From NCBI RefSeq assembly GCF_037042905.1, contig NC_087249.1, forward strand, positions 32,514,401 to 32,578,400: a DNA stretch of 64,000 nucleotides, read 5' to 3'. The stretch is from Lytechinus pictus. Taxonomy: Eukaryota > Echinodermata > Echinoidea > Temnopleuroida > Toxopneustidae. Under the pieces are notes generated by a model. The model had not been told where the DNA came from. It worked only from the letters and a program-made list of their open reading frames with translations, and made no database searches. Shown here in pieces: positions 12,388-22,300 of this stretch; the first letter of the stretch is position 1; each line of letters opens with the position of its first letter. The translations under genes and the position numbers were made by a program.

Positions 12388-12459
12388 GAACAGTAGGACA
12401 TTCAGCACCAGAGAAGGTTGATCATGGAGTCACACAACTCGGTCCAATATGCATTTCTT
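12139..12459 (-). other. Exon with the DUF229 start codon and 5' UTR
   Basis: On the - strand a good acceptor (TTGTTCATTCTACAG, forward 12460-12474) precedes this exon, so the ATG at 12387 is not in the first exon. The 72-base leader part has two short upstream ATG frames. The donor at 12138-12137 is GTAATA. The true first exon and promoter must lie to the right of 12474. Confidence 0.6.
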
Positions 12460-12597
12460 CTGTAGAATGAACAAAGATTAACAGTAGATATGAATAAAAA
12501 ATACAGTAAAACTTGATGATGCGGAGAACATCCCCCAGAGAATATTTCAGGTAAATGACAAGGGGCAAGATTTTCACCCCCCCCCCCCCGTGGAGTC

Positions 12598-12650
12598 CAG
12601 TTGTTGTGTGTCCGTACGTTTAATTTTAGAAAGTCATTTGGAAAAATTTA
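12598..12650 (+). mobile_element. Left-end fragment of the CAGTTGTTGTGTGTCCG foldback family
   Basis: CAGTTGTTGTGTGTCCG followed by TTTTAGAAAGTCATTTGGAA matches the left arm of the full copy at 18328-18741. The fragment stops where the inverted repeat of the next block starts (12651), so it was probably cut by that insertion. Confidence 0.6.
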
Positions 12651-12695
12651 TGGCAAGTTCCCCCATGTCTGCGCACACGCATATCTACGCGATTC

Positions 12696-13020
12696 TTTCC
12701 TTCCTTTCTGACTTTTCTTTTTCTTTCTTATTTTTTTCCATTCCTTCTTTCTTCTATCCTTCCAGAATTCCTTTTTTAATTCCATCTATCTTTATTTCCT
12801 ATAATTTCCTAGCTTTCCTTCCTTTCTTTAATTCTATGTTCATTTATTTTCTTCATTCTTTCCTTATTTCCCTCATTGTTTTTTCTTTCTTTCCTTCTTT
12901 TTCTTACTTTCCTTATTTTATAAAAAAATTCCTTTTTTATTTCCTTCATTCTTTCTTTCCATGAGATTTTCTTTTTGCTTCCTTCTCCCTTCCTCTCCTT
13001 TTTCTTTTTGTTCTCTTTCC
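12696..13020 (+). repeat. Pyrimidine-rich (TTTC/TTCC)n low-complexity tract
   Basis: Almost only C and T on the + strand, built of TTCC, TTTC and TTTA words. Open frames here are artefacts of low complexity. Confidence 0.85.
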
Positions 13021-14275
13021 TTCTTCCATTATTATGTGGTCTGTCTCTGACAGATCACCTCTTGATTTCGTCAGAATTTTCTTTACTTATTTATTTCTTT
13101 CTTTATTTATTTATTTTTCGCACCTATGTTTGTCGCCAATTTTTCTCTGAATCGCCTAGATCAATTTTGCTGAATTTTTCGTCATATATAGTCTATCTTA
13201 GAGGCGGCATACCTAGCTTTTCAAGGTCATCAAGTTATGATGATGTCATCTAGGCGCTATTTTGTAAAATTCTTTATTTCATCATATCTACATAACGGAT
13301 AATCAATAATCAGTCATATTTACATCAAATAAACTTAAGGTCAAAGGTCAACCGTCGATGCTATCAAAGGTCATGTAAAGGTCATGACGCGCGCATCCAC
13401 GCGCGTCAAAATTGAAAAATGCTCAAAATGGCCTATAATTAATTTTGGGTTCGTTTCAGGTCATTTTAAGCATTTCAACATTTTGCGCACGCGCACGTAT
13501 GTGAGAGCGTTTTCGTGCGTAACGGTGTTACCCAGCATAAATTTGCTGTTTTTTCTCTGTGTTTTCATCAATGATATAAGATATAATTCTGATCAAATTG
13601 ATACCTCGATCAGCTATGATCATTAATGAGGGAATGAGCATCCATTAAACTTTGCAGCCCGCGTGCGAGCTCTTTCCATAGGCTCTATATGGGCAAAAAC
13701 ATGCGTATTGAATTTTTTTTTTCATATTTCGATAGCGTATGGATCATATATATGATTTCATGTCTCATTGGACCCTAACGTATATTATGATGTCATCAAA
13801 ATGGCGTTGGAAGTCAAAATATCCATTTTGCGTGTTATGACGTCATTATAATCATGCAAATTTGGCTCTAACTCTGTGAATGTTGGTCAATTTTCGCCCA
13901 ATTTTTGATATGTTGTAGCTTAGGTCTTACTCTTTCTGGGTTATTGCCTTTATTTTTCATTTTAATAAACGGATCAATCCTGAAAAATTGCAAACAATAA
14001 AGGCATGTCATTTTCACTCATTTTGCGTGTAATGTCTATGGGACATGACTTTTTCTCAAAACTAGATTCTACATTCCTCTATTTCATGAGCCATATCTCC
14101 ATTTTTTCTTGTCAGTTATCCCTGAGCTTTTAGTATGTCGTAGCTGAGATTCTAAAGCTTTCGTAAATGTGCCTTCATTTTCTGATCAGATGCCGGGATC
14201 ATGCCCGTATTTCACTTGCACAATTAGATTTGAGATTCTCGTATTTTGCATACGCGTAAAGTCTATGGAAAATAA
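13021..14275. other. Unidentified repeat-like DNA
   Basis: Contains CpG-bearing words such as GACGCGCGCATCCACGCGCG near 13386, repeated CAAAGGTCA words near 13340-13380, and several ATGATGTCATC-like words. No open frame with protein character. It is probably part of the repeat block around it. Confidence 0.35.
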
Positions 14276-14350
14276 TGTAGCTCAATCGGTAAGGCATCAG
14301 ACTTGCATCTCATTCAGTCATGTGCGAGCAGGGGTTCGAGTCCGAGGGTG
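14276..14350 (+). tRNA. tRNA-like sequence (pseudo-tRNA or SINE head)
   Basis: TAGCTCAATCGGTAAGGC resembles an A box and GGTTCGAGTCC is a B box, followed by poly-T (14358-14371), a possible RNA polymerase III stop. A putative anticodon loop CTTGCAT would read TGC (Ala), but the anticodon stem pairs poorly and the spacing between the boxes is too long. A functional tRNA is therefore unlikely. Confidence 0.4.
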
Positions 14351-14459
14351 AACATGATTTTTTTTTTTTTTTACTATCTTGCGCACGATCATTTATAAGA
14401 ATTACAATGAATGATAGTTAAAATATTGCAAAATAAAACAGATTATAATTACTTTTTTC

Positions 14460-14653
14460 ATATTATATCTATCTAATCATATCCGTCTATCTATCCGCTA
14501 TCTATGTTATAAATCTATCTATCTATCTGTCTGTCTATTTATCTCTCTGTCTAATATATATATATATCTGTTTGAATATGTCTATCTATCAATATGTCTG
14601 TTTATCTATCTATCTATCTATCCACCTACATGATATATCTATCTATCTTTCTT

Positions 14654-14684
<31 letters not shown>

Positions 14685-15440
14685 GTCTGTCTGTCCATCT
14701 ATCTATGTTCTATCTATCTATCTTATATCTATCTGTTTGAATATGTCTGTCTATCTGTATATCTATCCATTTATCTTTCTATCTAATAAATATTTATATT
14801 TTTCAATTTATTATAGTATGTTTCTCTATCTATCTTTTATCAATCTATCCACCTATATTTTATATATCCTCCAATCCACCTATCTATCTATCCGACTATC
14901 CATCTATCTGTTTAAATATGTACATGTCTATCTTTTTATCTTTCAACCTAATGTCTATTGATCTGTTTGAATAATTGTCTTTTTATTTGTCTGTCTATCT
15001 AATATCTATCTATCTATTAAATCTCTTTAATATGTTATTCTATCTGTTTATCTATCAATATATCAATATATTTTCTGTCTGTCCATCTGTGTATATATAA
15101 TATCATAATCATCGTTATCATCATCATATTTGTCATCAATCATTATTATCATCATCCTCATCATCATCGTAATTTTTGTCATCAATCGTTATCTATCTAT
15201 TTATCTATCTTTCTATCTAACTATCTTTCTAATGTCTATCTATCTAATACATATTTATCTGTTCATATATATTTCTATATCTATCTATCTGTCTATCTAT
15301 ATTTAAAGATATAATTTATCTACCTTTCTTCTATTAATCTATCCACTTATTATTTATCTCTCCATCCATCTATCTATTTATCTATCTTTCTTATGTGTAT
15401 CTGTTTAATTATGTCTGTTTATCTACTAGTATTTATCTTT
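14460..15440 (+). repeat. TCTA/TCTG tetranucleotide microsatellite, about 1 kb
   Basis: Long runs of (TCTA)n mixed with TCTG, TCTT and a TCATCA stretch near 15105-15190. The repeated Ser-Ile-Tyr-Leu frames across it are artefacts. Confidence 0.9.
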
Positions 15441-15484
15441 CTACGACAGACCACCTAATTCGTCCGCATGACGAATTAAAATCT

Positions 15485-16012
15485 AGTTTTCTTTTTTTTT
15501 TCATTCTCTCTTCCCTTCATTCTTTCCTAACTCTCTTTCATCCTTTCTTTCTTTCCTTTCTTTCCCTTATTCATTCTTTCCTTCAATGTTATTTCCTTCC
15601 TTCCTTCCTGTTTTTCTTAATTATTTCTTTCTTTCAAAGAATGAAGGAAACCTTTTTCTTTCCTCCTCATTTTTTTCTTTTTCTTTCTCTCCTTCATTCT
15701 TTCTTTCACTCATTAATTCATCTTCCATTTATTTCATTCTCTTTCCTTTCTCTCTTTATTTATTTCAAAGAATGAAAGAAAAAAATGTATTTCCTTTATC
15801 CTTTCTTTCATCCTAATTTATTCTTTCTTTTCATTTCTTCCCCATCATTTTCTTTACTACATTTTTTACTTCATTTTTCCTTTCTTCTCCTTTCTCTTTT
15901 CTTTCCTTTTTTTTCTCTCTCCTTCATTCTTTCTTTCACCCATTTGTTCACCCTCCCTTCCTTTTTTTCTTTATCTTTGTCATTTTTCTTTCTTTCTTCT
16001 TTAGTTATTTTC
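15485..16012 (+). repeat. Second pyrimidine-rich (TTTC)n tract
   Basis: Composition as at 12696-13020. It runs into the AGTTATTTTCAGTGAC stretch near 16000 that also occurs, inverted, in the hAT-like element at 21914-23533, so this tract belongs to that element family. Confidence 0.8.
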
Positions 16013-16340
16013 AGTGACATATATACAAAAGTACATGAAAATATATGATAGAGGAAATTAATCAAATCAAATGGCATGCCATATTGACACTAATTTCAGT
16101 CATGGCAGGCAAATACAAGGTACACAGGCCAGTTCATGTTTAAAAGCGAGGAAAAAAAACAATGGTACATGTCCAGGTGTATAAATAAATCTGCACTTCT
16201 TTCTTTTAGAGCAGTAAAACGTTTTGAAAGAGTTTTTCCGGGCAAGTGGAATATATTTTCAGGCAAGTATTTTCTAACTTTTTAGGAATTCACTTTCCCG
16301 ACCAGGCAACTGCTTCAAAAAAGTTATGTAGCACCCTGGC
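16013..16340 (+). mobile_element. Right-end fragment of the CAGGGTGCTACATAAC (hAT-like) family
   Basis: The stretch is the inverted counterpart of 21914-22270: shared ATATACAAAAGTACATGAAA, GGGCAAGT words, and the end AAAGTTATGTAGCACCCTG. The opposite end of the family is not found to the left, so this copy is truncated. Confidence 0.65.
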
Positions 16341-17098
16341 AGACATGGGGTACCATTTTTTTTTTCAATCTGAAAATGAGTGACCAAGGTTTTTTCCAAG
16401 AAAATCCTATATCTTTCAAATTTTTACGCGATATTTGGTACACTTACTCATAATATAAAAATCATTATTATCCGAAAGATTTTGTAAAGAAACAAAAATT
16501 CATATTAAATCTTAACTCAAATTGTTAGGTGCGCAGACTTGGGGACCTGTATTGATACATGTGAAGACCGAAGTTTTATCAATTTTTAGTACAAATTGTT
16601 AAGAAATACCGGTACATGTATTAGAGAACAAAATGAAAATAGAAGATGATTACAACTAGACCATATTTGCATTCATATTATGTAATATGTAATCCAAAGT
16701 AAAAAAAGAAGGCTTCAAAAATATAAAGTATCCGGACTTCCATCTCCCCCCATGTAGGATGGGGCCTGGCCATAGGGGGGTCGGGTGTCCGGACACTTTA
16801 TATTTTTGAAGCCTTCTGTTTTGTCTTTGGATTACACTAAAAATATGAATTCAAATTTCAATAGGTTTAACAGTATGATGGTGGTCCCCAAGTCTGTGCA
16901 CCTAACGATTTGAGTTAAGATTTAACATGAATTTCTTTTTATTTCACAAAATCTTTCCTTTAATAATGTTCCTTATAATTATATTATCATATGTGTACGA
17001 AATATCTCATAAAAATTTGAAAGAAATATAGGATTTTCTTGGAAAAAACCTCGGGCAATCATTTTCAGATTGAAAAAAAATGGTACCCCATGTCTGCG
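16341..17098. mobile_element. Large imperfect palindrome (foldback element), about 758 bp
   Basis: The left arm starts GCAGACATGGGGTACCATTT and the right arm ends with its complement (AAATGGTACCCCATGTCTGC). Further matched pairs include GTGCGCAGACTTGGGGACC with GGTCCCCAAGTCTGTGCAC, and GGCTTCAAAAATATAAAGT with ACTTTATATTTTTGAAGCC. The centre is near 16770. No coding capacity. Confidence 0.75.
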
Positions 17099-17288
17099 CA
17101 ACCATTCACTTTGCACACGATTCGGATATTTTGATGAGAAAGGCTGCATTTTGAGGCCGTCACATGAAATGCCCAAAATTCATTATTTTTCCAACATTTT
17201 GAGTCGGATTTTTTAATGAATATCTGTCTATATCAGTATATGTTGTATGTGTAAAGTTTGTGTTTGTTGCGTATCTTCTTTTAGTATA

Positions 17289-17527
17289 CCCAGTTGTTGT
17301 GTGTCCGGACAGGTTGTGTGTCCGGACTATCAATTTTAGAAAGTCATTTGGAAAAAATTACAAGCGAAGTTTCATCAAATTTTAGTACAAAATTTTAGAA
17401 AATATTATAGAGAACAAAATAGAAGATGATTACAACTATTGAATTCATATTTTTAGTGTAATCTTAAGACAAAAAAGAAGGCTTCAAAAATATAAAGTGT
17501 CCGGACACCCGATCCCCCATCCTAGTA
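17289..17527 (+). mobile_element. Half copy of the CCCAGTTGTTGTG foldback family
   Basis: Preceded by TATA and starting CCCAGTTGTTGTGTGTCCGG, it follows the left arm of the 18328-18741 element up to a GTCCGGACACCCGATCCCCC stretch. The right arm is absent; another element starts near 17535. Confidence 0.7.
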
Positions 17528-17534
17528 TGATGGG

Positions 17535-18170
17535 GTGTCCAAACTTCGCGCACTTTTCAAAAATATTCATCAGGCTTAAATATTTTCACAAAATATTCAT
17601 AATTTATACAAAACCAATTCAAGAAATAGTAACCACATTGACGGCAAGATCGTAAACTATAAAATCATGGACGAAAATGTAAAGTAGGTCAAGGGGATTT
17701 GCCGGTATCGCGATCTCAAAATTCTATTCCGATCGGCGAATGCGCGCTGTGCTGGAAAACCGTTCAGAAAAAGTGTGACCTAACTTCGCGGACCAAAGTT
17801 TTTGTGGACATTTAAACAAAAACTCAAGCTCAAAAAGTGAAATATTTATATCAGATCGATGGCAAAATGCTATAGAATCGGTTAGTACCACATTTAACTC
17901 ACATTTTTGATGATTTCTGCTTGCAAAATGGTGATATCGTGATGCTTGTTGAAAATATCAGATTTCTTCAAAACGGGCGCTAACGGTGACAAATTTGCCG
18001 ATCTTTTGCCAATATTTTCATGAATACTGAACTCATCCTAAAGAAACTTACACCAAAGGGTAATTTTAGGTCGCTTTTCACGTTGATTACGTCAGATTTA
18101 AAGGATATTGGCTAGTTTTTTAGATAATGACCGTCCGCGAAGTATGGACACGCGCGAAGTTTGGACTCAC
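17535..18170. mobile_element. Element with GTGTCCAAACTTCGCGC ends
   Basis: GTGTCCAAACTTCGCGC at the left is matched by GCGCGAAGTTTGGAC near 18151-18165. The interior (about 17640-18130) has a diverged second copy at 25075-25540 (shared TATCGCGATCTCAAAATTCT and GCGCTGTGCTGGAAAACC). Non-coding. Confidence 0.55.
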
Positions 18171-18327
18171 TGCCATACTACTAGAATCGCGCAGATATGC
18201 GTGTGCGCAGACAAGGGGGACTGAACAGATTTGGGGAACTTGCCATAACACTATTAACAGTTTAAAGGCAATTTAATAAAGCCAGGAATCCGGCCTTGTG
18301 ATGTGAGGTTACTGTAACTTAAGTATA

Positions 18328-18741
18328 CCCAGTTGTTGTGTGTCCGGACAGGTTGTGTGTCCGGACGATCAATTTTAGAAAGTCATTTGGAAAAATTTAC
18401 AAGCGAAGTTTCATCAATTTTTAGTGCAAAAGGTAAGGAAATATTATAGAGAACAAAATGGAAGATGATTACAACTATTGAATTCATATTTTTAGTGTAA
18501 TCCAAAGACAAAAAAAGAAGACTTCAAAAATATAAAGTGTCCGGACACCCGACCCCCCCCCCCCCCCCATACAGTAGGAATATGAATTCAATAGTTGTAA
18601 TCATTTTCTATTTTGTTCTTTATAATATTTCCTAACATTTTGTACTAAAAATTGATGAAACTTGGCTTGTAAATTTTTCCAAATGACTTTCTAAATTTGA
18701 TCGTCCGGACACACAACCTGTCCGGACACACAACAACTGGG
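18328..18741. mobile_element. Complete foldback MITE, TATA target
   Basis: 414 bp that is nearly all inverted repeat: CCCAGTTGTTGTGTGTCCGG at the left, and its complement ending CAACAACTGGG at the right. TATA flanks both sides (18324-18327 and 18742-18745), which fits a TA-type (Tc1/mariner-like) or TATA target. The motif GTTGTGTGTCCGGAC occurs twice in tandem in each arm. A poly-C run marks the centre. Non-coding. Confidence 0.8.
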
Positions 18742-18769
18742 TATAACAGTATTAACACTCGTAACAGTA

Positions 18770-19229
18770 ACAGTAACACTCAGTCTTGTAATTATTTAAG
18801 ACCAGCCTGATTAAGAAAATAAGATAAGACCCCTCGCCGCGCCTTAACTTACAAAATAAAGTGTGTATCTGAGCTGAGAGCTCAATACTCCAATAGGCAA
18901 TAGAACTGGAAACAATCTAAACGAGGTTGAACATAGATCCTTCAAATCTTTGATGAACAGTTGAACTGCATGTTGTTCTATGGCGTCGGCAATTCGCCCC
19001 AACTATGAGCCACTCGAAATTTCCTATCTAGCTAGCTCTAGCTAGCTAGCGCTAGCGCACGATTTAGTTCGTGCATAAATTCATATCTCCGCATCATACA
19101 AATGTGAACTTACATATTATCTTACGTGCGTCACAAATCGCACGAATTTTATATTGAGATGGCCTATAAGTGAACCTACAGGTACGGTGGCCTTAAAATT
19201 ACAATCGATCGGGCCAAGCAATTTATGGT
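18770..19229. other. No gene seen; palindromic TAGC words
   Basis: Unique-looking DNA to the left of the GH3 promoter region. The only visible structure is a cluster of TAGCTAGC/GCTAGCGC words near 19028-19058. On the - strand GTAAGA/GTAAGT donors occur near 19129-19115. Confidence 0.4.
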
Positions 19230-19399
19230 GTGAGGCCAAGCCAATGCACGGGGGCCCCCCGGCGCGGCAGGCGGGCGTCGCCGTGGCTGCGCTGACTTTT
19301 AGTTTTACTAGCTGAATCAGTTGAGACGTGCGTCCTGTGCTGTGTGATGTTGTTGTTAGCTGCTATGTCCACGCAGCTACTTTGGAATTCCTGATAATT
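19230..19399 (+). promoter_or_regulatory. CpG-rich probable promoter/5' UTR of the GH3 gene
   Basis: A GC-rich patch in AT-rich surroundings (GGGGGCCCCCCGGCGCGGCA from 19249, GGCGGGCGTCGCCGTGG after it) lies directly upstream of the first coding exon. No TATA box stands out. The site is inferred from composition and position. Confidence 0.4.
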
Positions 19400-22300
19400 A
19401 TGGGGATTTTTCTTCGTATGATTGGTGCAGGTAATTATGAATTTTATGATGTTACAATCCCATAATTACTAGTCTAGGACTAGGCATAGATCATAAGGTT
19501 AGACAGCTGGCAGCTGTCTGTTTCGACAGTTCGAGGAGTTTTTTAAGTTTAACATTTTAATTTTTTTTTTTATTCTGGGCTCTGGCAGCTGTCTGTTTCG
19601 AGGAGTTTTATAACATTTTAATTTTTTTTTATTTCTCCTCATACATAGCCAGGATGGTCCTAGGGCTAGAGAGTAAAAATCATTTACTAACGAACGTGGT
19701 AATCATGGTATGCTTTAAGTTTAATCATGTTAATAGTGACTTAATAGTACCCTCGACCATGAGTCCATGGAGTCAGGGATTCTATCGCATTCATCTACAC
19801 ATAGGCTAACCCGGCCCAGGGAACTCCCGCCCGCTGCGCGGGCGGGAGCCCAGGAGCTTACCGTGTATTTGACCATACTCACGGGACTAGCGTGATTTAT
19901 GGTCTAAATATTTCGGCCTTATCGAGTTATCGTCATCCAAGTCACTGGGGACAAACTTGAGACACACCTCAAATATCAGCAAACTTTCAATGGAATCCAC
20001 GGTTGGAAGATTTTCAAAAGAAATCTATTGTTCGCGATGCGAATCAGTGCGAAGCTTCTCACTGAACGGGGACTTCCTTCCACCACACGTTTTCCAATTG
20101 ACACAATAACAAATGACTCTGACACTTTTTCAAACGACAATAATAGGCCTAGTCTTTTTCTTTTCTCTCCTGTGGCTGTATATTCTTCCAAGTTGATGAA
20201 ACAATGATCAAAAACACTAAATAAAACAAAATTAATCACATTAAAAACACTATATAACTGTCTAATTACTCCTCGTGATCCGAGTCCCCTTCCCGTGTTA
20301 AGACTGTCCAATTTCCCATAGGAGGGGACTCGGATAACGAGTAATACTAATAGTAGCCTACTCCTCGTTATCCAAGTCCCCTCCTATGAGAAATTGGACA
20401 GTCTTAACACAGGAAGGGGACTCGGATCACGAGGAGTAATAAGACAGTTAAATAGTGTTTTTAATGTGATTTTTATTGATTTTAATGATTCTTATTATCG
20501 AAAATATTCATTTATCATCTCTAGGAAACTGTCTAAAAGTGGCAGAGTGGTTTTGAAGAGGAGGGAAATGAGGGGTAGATGATTATCAACGGGTTAATTG
20601 CCGTTTTGTACTTTTAAGAGAGGGGACTTGGATCACGAGTAGTAGTACTCATCGTTATCCAAGTCCCCTCCTATGAGAAATTGGACAGTCTTAACACGGG
20701 AAGGAGACTCGGATCACGAGGAGTAATAAGACAGTTAAATAGTGTTTTTAATGTGATTTTCATTGATTTTAATGATTCTTATTATCGAAAATATTCATTT
20801 ATCATCTCTAGGAAACTGTCTAAAAGTGGCAGAGTGGTTTTGAAGCTCTAGGAGGGAAATGAATATCAATGGGTTAATTGCCGTTTTGTATTTTTAGGAG
20901 AGGGGACTTGGATCACGAGTAATAGTACTCCTAGTTATCCAAGTCCACTCCTATGGGAAATTTGACATTTTAAAACGGGGAGGGGACTCGGATCACGAGG
21001 AGTAATTAGACAGTTAAATTGTGTTTTTAATGTGATTTTCATTAATTTTAATGATTGTTATTATTTCATATATTCATTTATCATTTCTAGGAAACTGTCT
21101 AAAAGTGGCAGAGTGGTTTTGAAGAGGAGGGAAGTGAGGGGTAGATGAATATCAACGGGTTATTTTTTGCCTTTTTATTTTAGAGGGGGGACTTGGATCA
21201 CGAGGAGTAATTATACAGACATTCTTTTTACCTATAACGAAATAAAGCAATGGAGACTGTTAAGAGGGAGATGCAATTCGATTTATTTAGTAAAAACGTG
21301 ATAGACGAAATAAAGCAAAATCATAAGAAACATATAATATGAAAAGTGATTTATTTAGCATAAAAAGTACGTCGAAATAATGCTATAATGACTGAAAAAA
21401 AAGTAGATGCAATCCTGATTTATTTAGTAAATTAGGAATCAACGAAATAAAGCAATGGAGACTGAAGAAGGATATAGGGCCTATTGATTTATTTAGTAAA
21501 AACGTAGACGAAATAAAGCAAATTTTATATTGTGACATAAAAAAGATGAATATAATCCTGATTTATTTATATGAAAAGTACTAGTTTACGGAATAAAGCA
21601 ATTGAGATTGAAAAGAAGTAGATGCAATTCTGATTTATTTAGTAAAAACATAGACGAAATAAAGCAAGTTTGATATTGTAAGAAACATAAAAAGATGAAT
21701 ATAATCCTGATTTATTTATATGAAAAGTAATAATTTACAGAATAAAGCAATAGAGATTGAAAAGAAGTAGATGCAATTCTGATTTATTTAGTAAAAACAT
21801 AGACGAAATAAAGCAAGTTTGATATTGTAAGAAACATAAAAAGATGAATATAATCCTGATTTATTTATATGAAAAGTAATAATTTACGAACTATAAAAGC
21901 AAAAGAGAATGATCAGGGTGCTACATAACTTTTTAGAAGCACTTGCCCAGTCGGGCAAGTGAATTTCTAAATAGTTGGAAAATACTTGCCCGAAAATACA
22001 TTTCACTTGCCCGAAAAAAATCCTTCAAAATAATGTTTTACCGCTTCAAAAAAAAGTACTATGATTTTATATACCATTGCCCCTTTCCTCTCTTTTTAAC
22101 GTGAACTATTATTATACCTTGTAATATTTTTTTTCCTCATAAGTTATTTTACCTCCTATAACCGAAATTGCTGTCAATACACCATTTGATTAATTTTCTC
22201 TCTCACATATTTTCATGTTCTTTTGTATATATGACCGTGACACAAAATAAAAAAGGGAATCACTGAAAATAACTAAAGAAGAAAGAAGGAAAGGAAGGAA

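Larger units (their letters stand above)
12651..18245. mobile_element. Nested repeat block bounded by inverted repeats of about 43 bp
   Basis: 12651-12695 (TGGCAAGTTCCCCCATGTCT, then GCGCACACGCATATC) is matched in reverse complement at 18184-18245, where the arm carries an extra 16-18 bases. The 5.6 kb between holds pyrimidine and TCTA microsatellites, a tRNA-like sequence, the end of a hAT-like element, a large palindrome and two other elements. No intact gene was found. It may be one old element with later insertions, or two solo ends with unrelated filling. Confidence 0.5.

Noticed and set aside
12590-16048. Several Phe/Ser/Leu- and Ile/Tyr/Ser-rich frames
   Set aside because: They are translations of pyrimidine and TCTA microsatellites.
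19976-20582. Two frames on opposite strands starting with the same 19 residues
   Set aside because: They are mirror products of a DNA palindrome, not paralogous genes.
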